Source of the DNA: Candidatus Alcium sp. F082
GTDB lineage: Bacteria; Bacteroidota; Bacteroidia; Bacteroidales; F082
NCBI GenBank assembly: GCA_001543395.1
Contig: LPNG01000003.1
Location: forward strand, 26,027 to 90,026
Direction of reading: 5' to 3'
Length of the DNA: 64,000 nucleotides
In this document: piece after piece, positions 18,831 to 28,908 of the stretch
Layout: each line of letters begins with the position of its first letter
Numbering within the stretch: the stretch's first letter is position 1
Notes under the pieces: generated by a model
What the model saw: only the letters and a program-made list of their open reading frames with translations
Databases searched by the model: none
Told to the model about the DNA's origin: nothing
Translations under genes and position numbers: made by a program

Positions 18831-20072
18831 TTAGAAGATCAGTGCAAGTAACACGTACAACCAGTGGGCTGCGATGCCAGCGCAGAGGCCGCCGATGGTG
18901 TGTGCCCCGATGGCCTTGCCGATGAGCTTGCGGTAGCCAAGGCTGTCGAGCATGGCAGCATGGGTGCTGAGGAAACCACTCCAGCACATGCCGATGGCGG
19001 TAAACACGGCGATGGCGTTGTTGTCGATGATGCCCTCGGTGATGAAACGTGGCACCAGACCGATGGCGGCGCCCACAGCACCAAGAGCGGTCATGGGGAA
19101 GGAGATCAAGGCGCCGTCTTTGAAACCGAAGAGCCATTCGAAGATGAAGTTGACCTTGTTGGCTGCCCAGCTGATGACGGGTACACCTTCGTATGCTACG
19201 CCAAGGTACTCGCCGTTGCTGCCTGATGCGCCAAAGGTGAGCATCATCACTATGGTAGAGATGCAGAGCACACCTGGGATGATGGCGAAGCCGATACTGA
19301 CGCCGTCCTTGCCGCCGTCAAGCAACGAGTTGAGGAAACGCATGAACACGCCACCTTCGCTCTTGAAGGAGATCTGCTGCTCGTCGCCGCCAAACTCCTC
19401 GTCAACAGGTGTGTCCAGCTCAGGGTAGGCTTTCAAGGTAGAGCGTTGCATCAAACGGGTTGAGACGATACTGCCGATGACGGCACCTGCCACACCGACC
19501 AAGGCGCCTTTGCCGAAGCCCAGACCCGTCATGAAGGCCACGACGACCAAGCCCATGCCGAACGCTGTGCCGAAATTGGTCAGAGAGACGAGTTGGTACT
19601 TCTTGAAGTAACGGTTGAAGTTCTTGTCGTGTGCCAAGGTGATGATGGCGGGGTTGTCGCTCAAGAAGGTCATGATAGCACCCAGAGCGGCCACGCCAGG
19701 CAGGTTGTAAAGCGGCTTCATCAATGGGCGCAAGAGGTTCTCCAAAAGACGTACCACGCCGAACTCGGTGAGCAGCTTGCTGATGGCGCCCATAAGCACG
19801 CAAATGGCCATGATGTAGAACACGGTCTCCAACAGCAGGTGATAGGCCGTCTGCATGAAGGTGTTCAGCATCTTGGGCAGGGTCATCTTATAGGCCAACA
19901 GTCCAAAGAAGGCGAAGAAGATGATGAGGAAGACAATGGCTTCAAAGCTACGCTTGGTAGTGAAACGCAACGGCCTTTTCAGTTTCTCTTCAATTCTCTT
20001 GAAAAGTGTCTCCACCCTATCGTGATAGTTTAGGGTGTTACGCTTGATGGTGTTGTATTTTGTTTTTGCCAT
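18831..20072 (-). CDS. Nucleoside recognition (Gate) domain membrane protein
   Basis: Multi-TM; ICVLMGAISKLLTEFGVVRLLENLLRPLMKPLYNLPGVAALGAIMTFLSDNPAI pattern. Confidence 0.55.
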   Translation of the reverse strand: MAKTKYNTIKRNTLNYHDRVETLFKRIEEKLKRPLRFTTKRSFEAIVFLIIFFAFFGLLAYKMTLPKMLNTFMQTAYHLLLETVFYIMAICVLMGAISKLLTEFGVVRLLENLLRPLMKPLYNLPGVAALGAIMTFLSDNPAIITLAHDKNFNRYFKKYQLVSLTNFGTAFGMGLVVVAFMTGLGFGKGALVGVAGAVIGSIVSTRLMQRSTLKAYPELDTPVDEEFGGDEQQISFKSEGGVFMRFLNSLLDGGKDGVSIGFAIIPGVLCISTIVMMLTFGASGSNGEYLGVAYEGVPVISWAANKVNFIFEWLFGFKDGALISFPMTALGAVGAAIGLVPRFITEGIIDNNAIAVFTAIGMCWSGFLSTHAAMLDSLGYRKLIGKAIGAHTIGGLCAGIAAHWLYVLLALIF

Positions 20073-20078
20073 AGCGGA

Positions 20079-21119
20079 TTAGTTTTTCTTGATGTTGAGC
20101 AGGTTGATTTTCCAGGTGAGGCCAAGGTTGGCTTGGAACTTGCTGACACCGTCCACGCTGGTATGTGAGCCGCAGAGGTGGAGACGGATGTTGCGGTCGC
20201 CTAAGGGATAGTATTCAAAGCCGATGCTCTCGAAGTCAACCTTTTTACCAGGGGTCACATACTGGTCGTAAGCTTCAGTGTTGGGCAACTGGGCTTGGTT
20301 GAAGTCGTAACCGGCTTTAGCGAAGACGATCCATTTCTTTCCGATGTCGACACCGATGCCGTAGATGGCGGTGATGTCTTGGCCAAAGAACTTCTCTTGC
20401 TCAAACGATGCTCGGTTGATGACGTCGAGGTACATCTCCACGCCTTTGAATTGCAACTTGTTGCCCAAAGCAATGTAGTTGATGAACTTGCCAGGTTGGT
20501 ATTCAATCATGTTGACGGAATAGGCCGTCTTGAAGATACCGTAGTTGCCGTACCACATCAGGTTGTAGGCGTAGATGCTCTGCATGGCCTGGTTGATGAA
20601 GGGCGAGTTACACATCTGAACAAGGAAATGGTTCTTTCCCGAGTTGTCCTTGTAATTTAAGGAAGCGCCCACCTCGTAGCAGCATACGGTGTTCCAAAAC
20701 TCGGTGCCATAATAAATATCAATGGGGTTGGAATCGTATTCCCAGCCGCCAATGGCAACGACCTGCTTACCGGCCGATAGGAAGAGGTTGTCGGTAAAGT
20801 TCCAATTGAGATAGGCCCAGTCGGTACCTTGGAAGAAAGTGTTGGCAAAGCCGATGTTGGGTGCGTTGATGCGCTGACGCAGATGGTAGCTGAACTTGCT
20901 GCCGATGGTGCCGTCCAAGGCCACGACCAAGTATTTGCCCGCGAAGCCGTGGTCCCACGAGGGCGCAACAGTGTCGTGCTCAGGGTGGTAGTCGACGGTA
21001 AAGTCGGCACGGGTGTTCAGGTGCAGGTTGTCCAAGGTGACAAATGGCTTGTTCTCTTGTGAAAAGGCCTGCAGAAAGGCGAAAACGGATAAAAAGGTGA
21101 GGAGTAACGCTTTTCTCAT
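20079..21119 (-). CDS. Outer membrane porin (OprO/P-like)
   Basis: Signal peptide MRKALLLTFLSVFAFLQAFS; beta-barrel composition, LFLSAGKQVVAIGGWEYD..., C-terminal aromatic pattern. Start at the internal M (ORF track start is an alternative codon). Confidence 0.6.
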   Translation of the reverse strand: MRKALLLTFLSVFAFLQAFSQENKPFVTLDNLHLNTRADFTVDYHPEHDTVAPSWDHGFAGKYLVVALDGTIGSKFSYHLRQRINAPNIGFANTFFQGTDWAYLNWNFTDNLFLSAGKQVVAIGGWEYDSNPIDIYYGTEFWNTVCCYEVGASLNYKDNSGKNHFLVQMCNSPFINQAMQSIYAYNLMWYGNYGIFKTAYSVNMIEYQPGKFINYIALGNKLQFKGVEMYLDVINRASFEQEKFFGQDITAIYGIGVDIGKKWIVFAKAGYDFNQAQLPNTEAYDQYVTPGKKVDFESIGFEYYPLGDRNIRLHLCGSHTSVDGVSKFQANLGLTWKINLLNIKKN

Positions 21120-21181
21120 ACACAAATAAATTTGCTGCAAAGGTAAGAATTAAAAGTGTTGGGATTGGCGTTTGTGGCAAC

Positions 21182-21212
21182 AAAAAAAACGGGGCGGATG
21201 ACTCCGTCCCGT
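21182..21212 (-). terminator. Terminator downstream of hsp20
   Basis: Minus strand ACGGGACGGA-gtca-TCCGCCCCGT followed by TTTTTTT. Confidence 0.7.
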
Positions 21213-21278
21213 TGTGGGGTAGTATTGAAGGCATGTCATGCAGAGGCTTTGGCCGAGTGTATCTATGCCTTCGACGCC

Positions 21279-21695
21279 TTAGCAAACTTCGATGGTCTGC
21301 ATGGCCTGCTTCTTCTCTTCGACGGTCACCTTCGGGATGATGATGTCGAGGATGCCGTTTTCGACCTTGGCGCTGATCTGCTCCTTGTGGATGTCCTCAG
21401 GCAGCATCACCGTCTGGCGGAAGTGTTCGACCGAGAACTCGTGACGCAGGTAGCGCATTTCTTCCTTCTTCTCGTTCTTTGTTTCCTTGACCATCTCGAC
21501 GACGAGGTTGCCTTCGGCATCGATGCTCAACTTGACGTCTTCCTTGGTGAGACCAGGGATGCAGAGTTCAAGTTTGTAGTTGTCTTTCGTCTCCATGATG
21601 TTCATGCGGGGCGTTGAATACGTTATGTCGTTCCAGTTCATCAGTTCGTTGAACAGAGTAGGCATAAAGTCTTGATTTCTTCTAGTTACTAACAT
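21279..21695 (-). CDS. Hsp20/alpha-crystallin family small heat shock protein
   Basis: YKLELCIPGLTKEDVKLSIDAEGNLVVE...VMLPEDIHKEQISAKVENGILDIIIPK. Confidence 0.9.
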   Translation of the reverse strand: MLVTRRNQDFMPTLFNELMNWNDITYSTPRMNIMETKDNYKLELCIPGLTKEDVKLSIDAEGNLVVEMVKETKNEKKEEMRYLRHEFSVEHFRQTVMLPEDIHKEQISAKVENGILDIIIPKVTVEEKKQAMQTIEVC

Positions 21696-21941
21696 GGTTT
21701 TGATCTCCTATTTTTTAGTTGTTTATTTGATTTCGATTGACGACTCCATCTAGTCAAATTCTTTGCCAAGGCTAAAACTGGGTTAAAAACCGTGTTTTTG
21801 CTGACAAAATTTCCGATTATAGGTAATTATGTGCAAATAATTATGACAAAATTTCCGAAAATAGGGTAAAAACCTATCGTTTTATTCCGTACTTTTGCCG
21901 TCCGAAAACGAGCATTTAACCTTGTTAGATAAGTTGAGATC

Positions 21942-23135
21942 ATGGAAGAAAAACTGTTCAATAAGAATTATCTCTGCCTTTGTGCGGCTAATTTCCTGTT
22001 TTTCTTCTCGTTCTACCTCTTGCTGCCCGTGTTGCCTTTCTTTATAATGGAGAAATATCAGGCGGGCAATGCGATTATCGGAACGGTCATCTCTTGTTAC
22101 ACGCTGGCTACTTTGGTGGTACGTCCTTTCTCGGGCTATATGATGGACACTTTCAAACGTAAGCCTTTGTATTTGTTGGCATTGTCCATCTTTACGGCGG
22201 TGTTTGTCGGCTATCTCTTTGCCGCCACTATCACTATCTTGATTATCATCCGCATTGTTCACGGCTTGGCTTTCGGCCTCACCTCGGTGGGAGGCAATAC
22301 CTTGGTCATTGACGTGGTGCCGTCGGAGCATAGGGGAGAGGGTATCGGCTATTATGGTGTGGCCAACAACATCGCTATGGCTGTAGGTCCGATGACGGGC
22401 TTGTTTGTATATGAACATTTCAGCTTCAATGCTATCTTCATGGGTTGCATGGCTTGCAGTCTGTTGGCGGCTTTGTTTGCATCAAGGATTCAGACTAAGG
22501 TAAGACCGCCCGTCAAGCGTCCTCCGATCTCCTTGGACCGTTTCATCTTGTTGAAAGGTTTACTGGCGGGCATATCGTTTACCTTGTTGGCCTTCGCCTA
22601 TGGTCAGATCTCCAATTATATCGCTCTTTATGCCAAGGAAATGGGCCTGACGATCAGCAGCGGCTTATTCTTCTCGGTGTATGCCGTCGGCCTTATCGCC
22701 TCTCGGCTTTTTGCTGGCAAGATGGTTGATAAGGGCAAGGTGACGCAGACTATCGCCTTAGGTTTGGGTATCGTTGTGCTCGCCATGTTCGGACTAGGTA
22801 TGTGCCATCATTGTAATGCCTTGGGCTCGGAATACACGGCAACGGCATTCCTTTTGATTGCCTTGTGCTGCGGTTTGGGATTTGGTTTGGCCTTCCCGTC
22901 CTTTAATGCCTTGTTCATCAACCTGGGCACCAACGCGCAACGTGGCACCGCCACATCCACCTATCTCACCACTTGGGACCTAGGTCTTGGCATCGGCATC
23001 TTCTCGGGCGGCATGCTTGCTGAGCATTTCTCGTTCTCGGCGGCTTATCTGGTAGCCTCCGCCTCGGTGCTGGTGTCGCTCATCTTTTTTGTTGTTATTG
23101 TGACGCCTCATTATCATAGAAATAAACTCCGCTAA
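21942..23135 (+). CDS. MFS transporter
   Basis: 12-TM pattern; VVRPFSGYMMDTFKRKPLYLLAL, HGLAFGLTSVGGNTLVIDVVPSEHRGEGIGYYG. Confidence 0.85.
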   Translation: MEEKLFNKNYLCLCAANFLFFFSFYLLLPVLPFFIMEKYQAGNAIIGTVISCYTLATLVVRPFSGYMMDTFKRKPLYLLALSIFTAVFVGYLFAATITILIIIRIVHGLAFGLTSVGGNTLVIDVVPSEHRGEGIGYYGVANNIAMAVGPMTGLFVYEHFSFNAIFMGCMACSLLAALFASRIQTKVRPPVKRPPISLDRFILLKGLLAGISFTLLAFAYGQISNYIALYAKEMGLTISSGLFFSVYAVGLIASRLFAGKMVDKGKVTQTIALGLGIVVLAMFGLGMCHHCNALGSEYTATAFLLIALCCGLGFGLAFPSFNALFINLGTNAQRGTATSTYLTTWDLGLGIGIFSGGMLAEHFSFSAAYLVASASVLVSLIFFVVIVTPHYHRNKLR

Positions 23136-23722
23136 TGCAGCCCGTCCTTCCCATAGTCCTGCTTCGTGATGCCACATCAGATGACGCGCCTTTCATTGCA
23201 CGTGTGGTGTTGGCAGGTATCGATATGCTTGACATAGATGCTACCCTTCCTGATGAGCAGCATTCTATCTATGAGCACTTGATGGATATTTGCCGCATGA
23301 ACGACACCTTATATAGTTTCTGCAATACACGCATTGCCGAGATTGATGGCCATCCGGTGGGCGCATTAGTGGCTTACGACGGCGCTCGCTATGCTGCCTT
23401 GCGCGCCAAGACTTTCGGCCTCGTGCAACAGACTTCAGGCATGGACTTGAGCCGCAACGCGATGGAAACCGGTTCAGGTGAATTCTATCTTGACAGCATG
23501 GCGATTCTTTCCGATTACAGAGGCATCGGCATTGGAAAAAAGCTGATACGTGACCGCATGGATTATGCCTTGCGCAATGGTTTTCATAAGGTTACCTTGC
23601 TTGTCGACAAGGATAAACCGCGTTTGCAAAGTTATTATGAAAGCGAAGGGTTCGCTTTCGGTGAGGAAATGTTTGTGTTTGGGGCTTGGTATAATAAGTT
23701 GGAGAAAAATCGGGAGAAATAA
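23135..23722 (+). CDS. GNAT family N-acetyltransferase
   Basis: YLDSMAILSDYRGIGIGKKLIRDRMDYA acetyl-CoA loop. Confidence 0.85.
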   Translation: MQPVLPIVLLRDATSDDAPFIARVVLAGIDMLDIDATLPDEQHSIYEHLMDICRMNDTLYSFCNTRIAEIDGHPVGALVAYDGARYAALRAKTFGLVQQTSGMDLSRNAMETGSGEFYLDSMAILSDYRGIGIGKKLIRDRMDYALRNGFHKVTLLVDKDKPRLQSYYESEGFAFGEEMFVFGAWYNKLEKNREK

Positions 23723-23762
23723 GGATTTTTGTTACTTTTGTCCCAATTAAAACTGTTTTTCG

Positions 23763-24716
23763 ATGAAGAAACTCCTTCTCTTTGCCCTTATTCTGGCTTC
23801 TCTTCAGCTTTCCGCCCAGCAAATGCTTGTCGGATCATACAACATTCGCTACAAAAACGCCAACGACAGTATCCAAGGCGAGGTTTGGGCCAAGCGTTGT
23901 CAGGTTATCTGCGACCAGGTGAACTTTATGGCGCCCGATGTCTTTGGCACGCAGGAAGTGCTATGGTCGCAACTACAGGACATGAAACATGCCCTCGATG
24001 GCTATGATTATATCGGTGTCGGACGTGATGACGGAAAACGGGCTGGCGAGCATGAGGCCATCTTTTATAAGAAAAGAAAACTGCGCCTTCTTGACCATGG
24101 CGATTTCTGGCTGAGCGAGACACCTGACAAACCCGGCTTGGGCTGGGACGCGGTCTGCATCCGTATTTGCACATGGGGTAAATTTGTCGTAAAAACGCAG
24201 AAAGAACAACGAAACGGAATGTTCAATCGGAAGAAATCTGAGCCTGCCGTGGAGTTCTATTTTTTCAACCTCCATATGGACCATGTGGGTGTGGTCGCAC
24301 GTCGCGAAGCGGCTAAGCTTGTGGTGCAGCGCATACGCGAGATGGCGGAAGGGACCCCGGTCATTCTCACAGGTGACTTCAACGTTGACCAAAACGATGA
24401 AATCTATACCATCTTTACCGAGTCGGGCCTGCTGAAAGACACCTTCGATGCAGCCCGCATCCGTTTTGCAGAGAATGGCACATTCAACGCTTTCAAGACC
24501 AATTATTACACCACAAGCCGTATCGACCATGTCTTTGTGTCGCCTGCCACGACAGTAGAGGCCTATGGCGTCTTCACCAACAGCTATTGGACCCCTGATG
24601 AGGACCCGGACAACACCATAAAGGCCTCCGATGCGCCGCAGCAGATCTCATTCGACACCTACATTCGGCACAATCCCTCGGACCATTATCCGGTGTTTGT
24701 GAAAGTCAAGCTTTGA
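23763..24716 (+). CDS. Endonuclease/exonuclease/phosphatase family protein
   Basis: GSYNIRYKNAND, FGTQEVLWSQL, LTGDFNVDQND, RIDHVFVS, SDHYPVFVKV. Confidence 0.9.
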   Translation: MKKLLLFALILASLQLSAQQMLVGSYNIRYKNANDSIQGEVWAKRCQVICDQVNFMAPDVFGTQEVLWSQLQDMKHALDGYDYIGVGRDDGKRAGEHEAIFYKKRKLRLLDHGDFWLSETPDKPGLGWDAVCIRICTWGKFVVKTQKEQRNGMFNRKKSEPAVEFYFFNLHMDHVGVVARREAAKLVVQRIREMAEGTPVILTGDFNVDQNDEIYTIFTESGLLKDTFDAARIRFAENGTFNAFKTNYYTTSRIDHVFVSPATTVEAYGVFTNSYWTPDEDPDNTIKASDAPQQISFDTYIRHNPSDHYPVFVKVKL

Positions 24717-25584
24717 TTTTTCGCCTCCTGATCTCGCTCCATGTCTGTAGCACCACTGAGATGATAATCAGCGCGATGCCGATGCAGAACGAGAAATTCA
24801 ACTCCTTGTACTCACTGAAGATGAACATGGAGAGGATGATGCTATACACAGGCTCCAGGTTGTAAGTGAGATTGACCGTGAAGGCAGGAATCTTTTGCAA
24901 TACGATGATTTGCAGTAGGCATAGGCCGATGGTGCAAACGACGACCATGAAAGCGAGGTAGGGATAGTCCAAGCCAACGGGATAGAGTCGCCCGATGGGG
25001 ATGAACATATTATATAAAGGTATGAGGCAAGTCAAGCCGATGAGGCCACCGACCATCTCCCAAAGCAGCATGTTCTTGGCTTCGTAGTGCTTGCCTACGC
25101 GCTGGTTGGCGATGGCAAACAAGGCGTACAAGGCAGAAGAGACCACACCCAGGGCAATGCCTAGGCGGTAGCGTGCATCGAATTGGAAGATGAGGTAGAT
25201 GCCAAGTATGGTGAAAAGACTGAACAAAAACTCACGTCCCGAGAATCTATGCTTGTTGATGATGGGCTCAAACAGGGCTGTGAAAAACCCAACCAAGGAG
25301 AAACACACCACGCCGATGCTGACATTGGAGGCCTTGATTGAGGCATAGAAAAACACCCAATGTAGGCACAATAACATACCTACGCCCCCCATTTGCAGTT
25401 TGTCCATAATACGGTAACGGTTCAAATCCTTCCTGATGGCTAGGAAAGCCCACATCAACAAGGCTGCTGCAGCCATGCGCCACCATACCAAGATGGCGGA
25501 ATCCAAGGTGATGAGTCGCCCCAACACGCCTGTGAATCCGGCGATGAAGACAGAGAGATGCAGCAGCAGATAGTCCTTTTTCAT
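24706..25584 (-). CDS. EamA/DMT family transporter
   Basis: 10-TM; internal start MKKDYLLLHLSVFIAGFTGVLGRLI overlaps the stop of the next upstream gene. Confidence 0.8.
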   Translation of the reverse strand: MKKDYLLLHLSVFIAGFTGVLGRLITLDSAILVWWRMAAAALLMWAFLAIRKDLNRYRIMDKLQMGGVGMLLCLHWVFFYASIKASNVSIGVVCFSLVGFFTALFEPIINKHRFSGREFLFSLFTILGIYLIFQFDARYRLGIALGVVSSALYALFAIANQRVGKHYEAKNMLLWEMVGGLIGLTCLIPLYNMFIPIGRLYPVGLDYPYLAFMVVVCTIGLCLLQIIVLQKIPAFTVNLTYNLEPVYSIILSMFIFSEYKELNFSFCIGIALIIISVVLQTWSEIRRRKIKA

Positions 25585-26351
25585 GGCTTTCTCCTTTGAC
25601 GCACGGCCTCGAAGGTGACGATGGCGGTGGTCACCGACACGTTGAGCGAGTCGGCGATGCCGTTCATGGGGATGATGATATTTTGGTCGGCGGCTTCGAC
25701 CCAAGCATCGGAGATGCCGGTGGCCTCGGTGCCCATCACGAGTGCAGATGCCTTTCGGAAGTCGGCGTCAAGATAGTCGATGGAGGCCTTGAGGTAGGTG
25801 CAGTAGATGGTGATACCGTTCTTTTTCAGCCAGCTGATGCATTCTTCGGTTGAGCAGGCATAGACAGGCACGCTGAAGATGCAGCCGATGCTGGCACGGA
25901 TGGCATTGGGGTTATATAGGTCGGTTGCGGGGTCGGCCACGATGACGGCATCGACGCCTGCGGCATCGGCGGTACGCATCACGGCGCCGAGATTGCCCGG
26001 CTTTTCTACCGTTTCCAATACGATGATCAATGCGTCTTTTCTTGGCTTGAACTCGTTGAGGCTTTTGTATTTGGGTATGGCCACGGCCAGCAGCCCGTCG
26101 CTGCCTTCGCGGTAGGCGATCTTGTCGAACACCTCTTCAGTGACGGTCTCGATGAACTCGGCTTTGATGGCGAGCGGCCCACGCAGCAACGACTCGCAGA
26201 CATACAACTGCTCAATCACGAAGCCGCACTTTTGAGCGCGCTCAATCTCGCGCTGCCCTTCGATGAGGATGCGGTTCTGCTCGCGACGTTCTGCAGCTTT
26301 CTGTAGTTTGACGAGATTCTTGATTTTAGGGTTTGTCTTGCTGGTAATCAT
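25581..26351 (-). CDS. TrmH/SpoU family RNA methyltransferase
   Basis: VLETVEKPGNLGAVMRTADAAGVDAVIVAD, ALVMGTEATGISDAW, IPMNGIADSLNVSVTTAIVTFE. Confidence 0.9.
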   Translation of the reverse strand: MITSKTNPKIKNLVKLQKAAERREQNRILIEGQREIERAQKCGFVIEQLYVCESLLRGPLAIKAEFIETVTEEVFDKIAYREGSDGLLAVAIPKYKSLNEFKPRKDALIIVLETVEKPGNLGAVMRTADAAGVDAVIVADPATDLYNPNAIRASIGCIFSVPVYACSTEECISWLKKNGITIYCTYLKASIDYLDADFRKASALVMGTEATGISDAWVEAADQNIIIPMNGIADSLNVSVTTAIVTFEAVRQRRKP

Positions 26352-27235
26352 TGCTTTTTTCCTTTCATTTGCGACAACACCAATCCGAATACCACAAGCA
26401 GGATGCCTATGATTTTATTTGCCGTCAGTGCCTCGTGGATGATAAAGTAACTGAAGATGGCCGTGAAAACGGGGATCAGGTTGGAATAGACATTGGCTCG
26501 TGAAGCGCCCAGCCTGCTGAATGTGAATGCCCATAAAGAGTAAGCGACGGCGCTGCAAAACACACCCAAACAGATCAAGGGGACGATATAGCCTCCTATA
26601 TTGGCGAAGTTGGATGGCTCAAAACGCTCCATGATGACAACCATCGGTGCGAAATACAACATTCCGATGATGTTTTGCACCCAGGTGATGGTCAATGGCT
26701 TGTATAATTTCGTCAACTTGATGAGCGCGATGGAATAACCCACGGCCACCAAGACGGCACCGAAAAGCAAAAGGATGCCTTTCGGTGAGGCGATGAATTC
26801 AAGGTCTTTGTTGAGCAGCATGACGATGACACCGACGAAGGAGACGATGAAACCGACGATGTTCATTGGTGTCAGATGCTCTTTCAAGAAAATGCGTGCT
26901 GCTACAGGCGTGACTAAAGGTATCAATGCGATGATGCCGGATCCGATGACGGGGGAGGTGTTCTTCAGTCCGTAGCCTTCAAAGATGAAGTAGAGAAAAG
27001 GCTCAAACATGGCCGCCAAGGCAAAGAGCCCCAAGTGCTCCTTTTTGACGTTTTCGTTGAGGTGGAAGACGAAAAGTATGGCCGTGAAGAATATTGTTGC
27101 AATAAAAAGGCGCAAAAAGATTGTCGCTGTGGGGTTGAGGTTTTGGTAGACTTGTGTCGACCAAACAAACGACATTCCCCAGAAAATCATGGCGATAACG
27201 CCGGCGAGATGAACTATGTAGTTCCTGTTTTTCAT
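26348..27235 (-). CDS. EamA/DMT family transporter
   Basis: 10-TM; IFWGMSFVWSTQVYQNLNPTATIFLRL; SRLGASRANVYSNLIPVFTAIFSY. Confidence 0.85.
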   Translation of the reverse strand: MKNRNYIVHLAGVIAMIFWGMSFVWSTQVYQNLNPTATIFLRLFIATIFFTAILFVFHLNENVKKEHLGLFALAAMFEPFLYFIFEGYGLKNTSPVIGSGIIALIPLVTPVAARIFLKEHLTPMNIVGFIVSFVGVIVMLLNKDLEFIASPKGILLLFGAVLVAVGYSIALIKLTKLYKPLTITWVQNIIGMLYFAPMVVIMERFEPSNFANIGGYIVPLICLGVFCSAVAYSLWAFTFSRLGASRANVYSNLIPVFTAIFSYFIIHEALTANKIIGILLVVFGLVLSQMKGKKQ

Positions 27236-27357
27236 GCTGCAAAATTACAGTTTTTTGAGATTGTTTTTCAAAAGTGGAGTATTTCGGCAAGGTTTTTGTA
27301 GTTTTGCGGGGTGAAAATGAAAGTAAATTAAAGTCTAATAATTAAAAATCTAGTGAA

Positions 27358-27894
27358 ATGAAAAAGTTAAGTTTGATTTGCATGACGGTTCTGGCAGTAT
27401 TTGCAATGGCTTCTTGCCGTGGTCCCCGTGGTCCACAGGGTCCTGCCGGCAATGATGGCAACGCCAATGTGGTCTCTTCCACGGTGACGGTTCACTCCGA
27501 TGATTGGGAGTGGGTCAACAACTGCCAATGGATGGTTGAGATCGACTATCCCGCCATCAACAACAATGTCTACAACTATGGTGCGGTGCTCGTTTATATG
27601 AGCGTTGGCGATACTTGGTCGCAAGTGCCGTTGACCTACTACTATCAGGACACGTTTACCAACGATCAAGGTCAGCAAGAAGTCATCAACTGCGAGGCTT
27701 CCATCGAAGTGTCTACTTTGAAAGACGGTGGTGTGCGCCTCTTCTGGACTGAGAGCGACTTCTATGATGGCATGCGTCCCGGCAAGCACGATTTCAAGAT
27801 CGTGGCCATTGAAGCCTCGGTGTTTAGCAACCGCAGCGATGTCGACTACAGCAGCTACGAGGCCGTGAAGACCGCCTTCCAACTGGCTGACTGA
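27358..27894 (+). CDS. Lipoprotein with short collagen-like Gly-X-Y segment
   Basis: Lipobox MASC followed by RGPRGPQGPAGNDGN. Confidence 0.7.
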   Translation: MKKLSLICMTVLAVFAMASCRGPRGPQGPAGNDGNANVVSSTVTVHSDDWEWVNNCQWMVEIDYPAINNNVYNYGAVLVYMSVGDTWSQVPLTYYYQDTFTNDQGQQEVINCEASIEVSTLKDGGVRLFWTESDFYDGMRPGKHDFKIVAIEASVFSNRSDVDYSSYEAVKTAFQLAD

Positions 27895-27918
27895 TAAATT
27901 ATAACGGTGGTTAAAGAT

Positions 27919-27946
27919 GTAGAGACGTAGCGCGCTACGTCTCTAC
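27919..27946. terminator. Perfect 28-bp palindrome, probable bidirectional terminator
   Basis: GTAGAGACGTAGCG|CGCTACGTCTCTAC followed by TTTTTT; between convergent genes. Confidence 0.75.
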
Positions 27947-27950
27947 TTTT

Positions 27951-28907
27951 TTATTGCATGGCCAACGAGAACCACATGAAACCGATGTAGCCTAAGGTGA
28001 GGAAAGCGCCTTCCCAACGTGAGATCTTTCGTCCTTTGCCTGTGAAGACGAACAAAAGCATGAGAATGTTAGCTGCAAAGAGAATCATGAGTTGCTGGTT
28101 CATCATGGGCTCGAAAGGCAGCGGCGTGATGATGGAGCTGACACCTAACACCAAGAAGATATTCAAGATGTTTGAGCCTAATACATTGCCAATGGCGATG
28201 CCCGAATTTTTTTTCAAGGCAGCCACAATGGAGGTAATGAGCTCGGGTAACGAAGTGGCCGTGGCGACTACGGTGAGTCCGATGGTGCTATCGCTCATAC
28301 CCCAGTTGTGGGCAAGGATTTGGGCATTGCGAGAGACCAACTCGCCGCCTACATATAGTCCAACGATGCCTGTCACGAGAGCAAGGATGGTCTTGCCCCA
28401 TGGCATGGCTTCCTGCACGTTCTCTGTTTCTTCTTTTGGATCGTTTTTTAGCATGGTCAGCAGCAAATAGGCGAAGCCCATTAGCAAGAGGGCGATGCCT
28501 TCAATCCAGTTGATGGTACGGGCCTGTTTTGTGAAGAAATAATTCGCCATCAATGTGATGGCGAGTGTGGCGACAAATCCTGCTGGAATATCGCGACGGA
28601 TGGAGATGCGGTTCACGTCGATAGGCCAGATGAGGGCACTCACTCCAAGGATGAGGAGTATGTTCATCGTGTTGCTGCCGATGATATTGCCGATGGCAAG
28701 GCCGGGGTTGCCTTTCGCACACGAAAAAACGTTGACAATCATCTCGGGTAACGAGGTGCCGAAGGCCACAATAGTCAGTCCAATGATGAGCGGCGACAGC
28801 TTGGCACGGATGCCCACGCTGGTGGCTCCGTTGACAAGCCAGTTGGCGCCTAAAATCAAGGCGACAAAGCCGACGATGAGTAATAATAAAGGTATTAGCG
28901 ATGCCAT
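27951..28907 (-). CDS. CaCA family calcium/sodium antiporter
   Basis: Two alpha-repeats: IVAFGTSLPEMIVN...GNIIGSNTMNILLILGVSA and TVVATATSLPELITS...GNVLGSNILNIFLVLGVSS. Confidence 0.9.
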   Translation of the reverse strand: MASLIPLLLLIVGFVALILGANWLVNGATSVGIRAKLSPLIIGLTIVAFGTSLPEMIVNVFSCAKGNPGLAIGNIIGSNTMNILLILGVSALIWPIDVNRISIRRDIPAGFVATLAITLMANYFFTKQARTINWIEGIALLLMGFAYLLLTMLKNDPKEETENVQEAMPWGKTILALVTGIVGLYVGGELVSRNAQILAHNWGMSDSTIGLTVVATATSLPELITSIVAALKKNSGIAIGNVLGSNILNIFLVLGVSSIITPLPFEPMMNQQLMILFAANILMLLFVFTGKGRKISRWEGAFLTLGYIGFMWFSLAMQ

Positions 28908-28908
28908 C

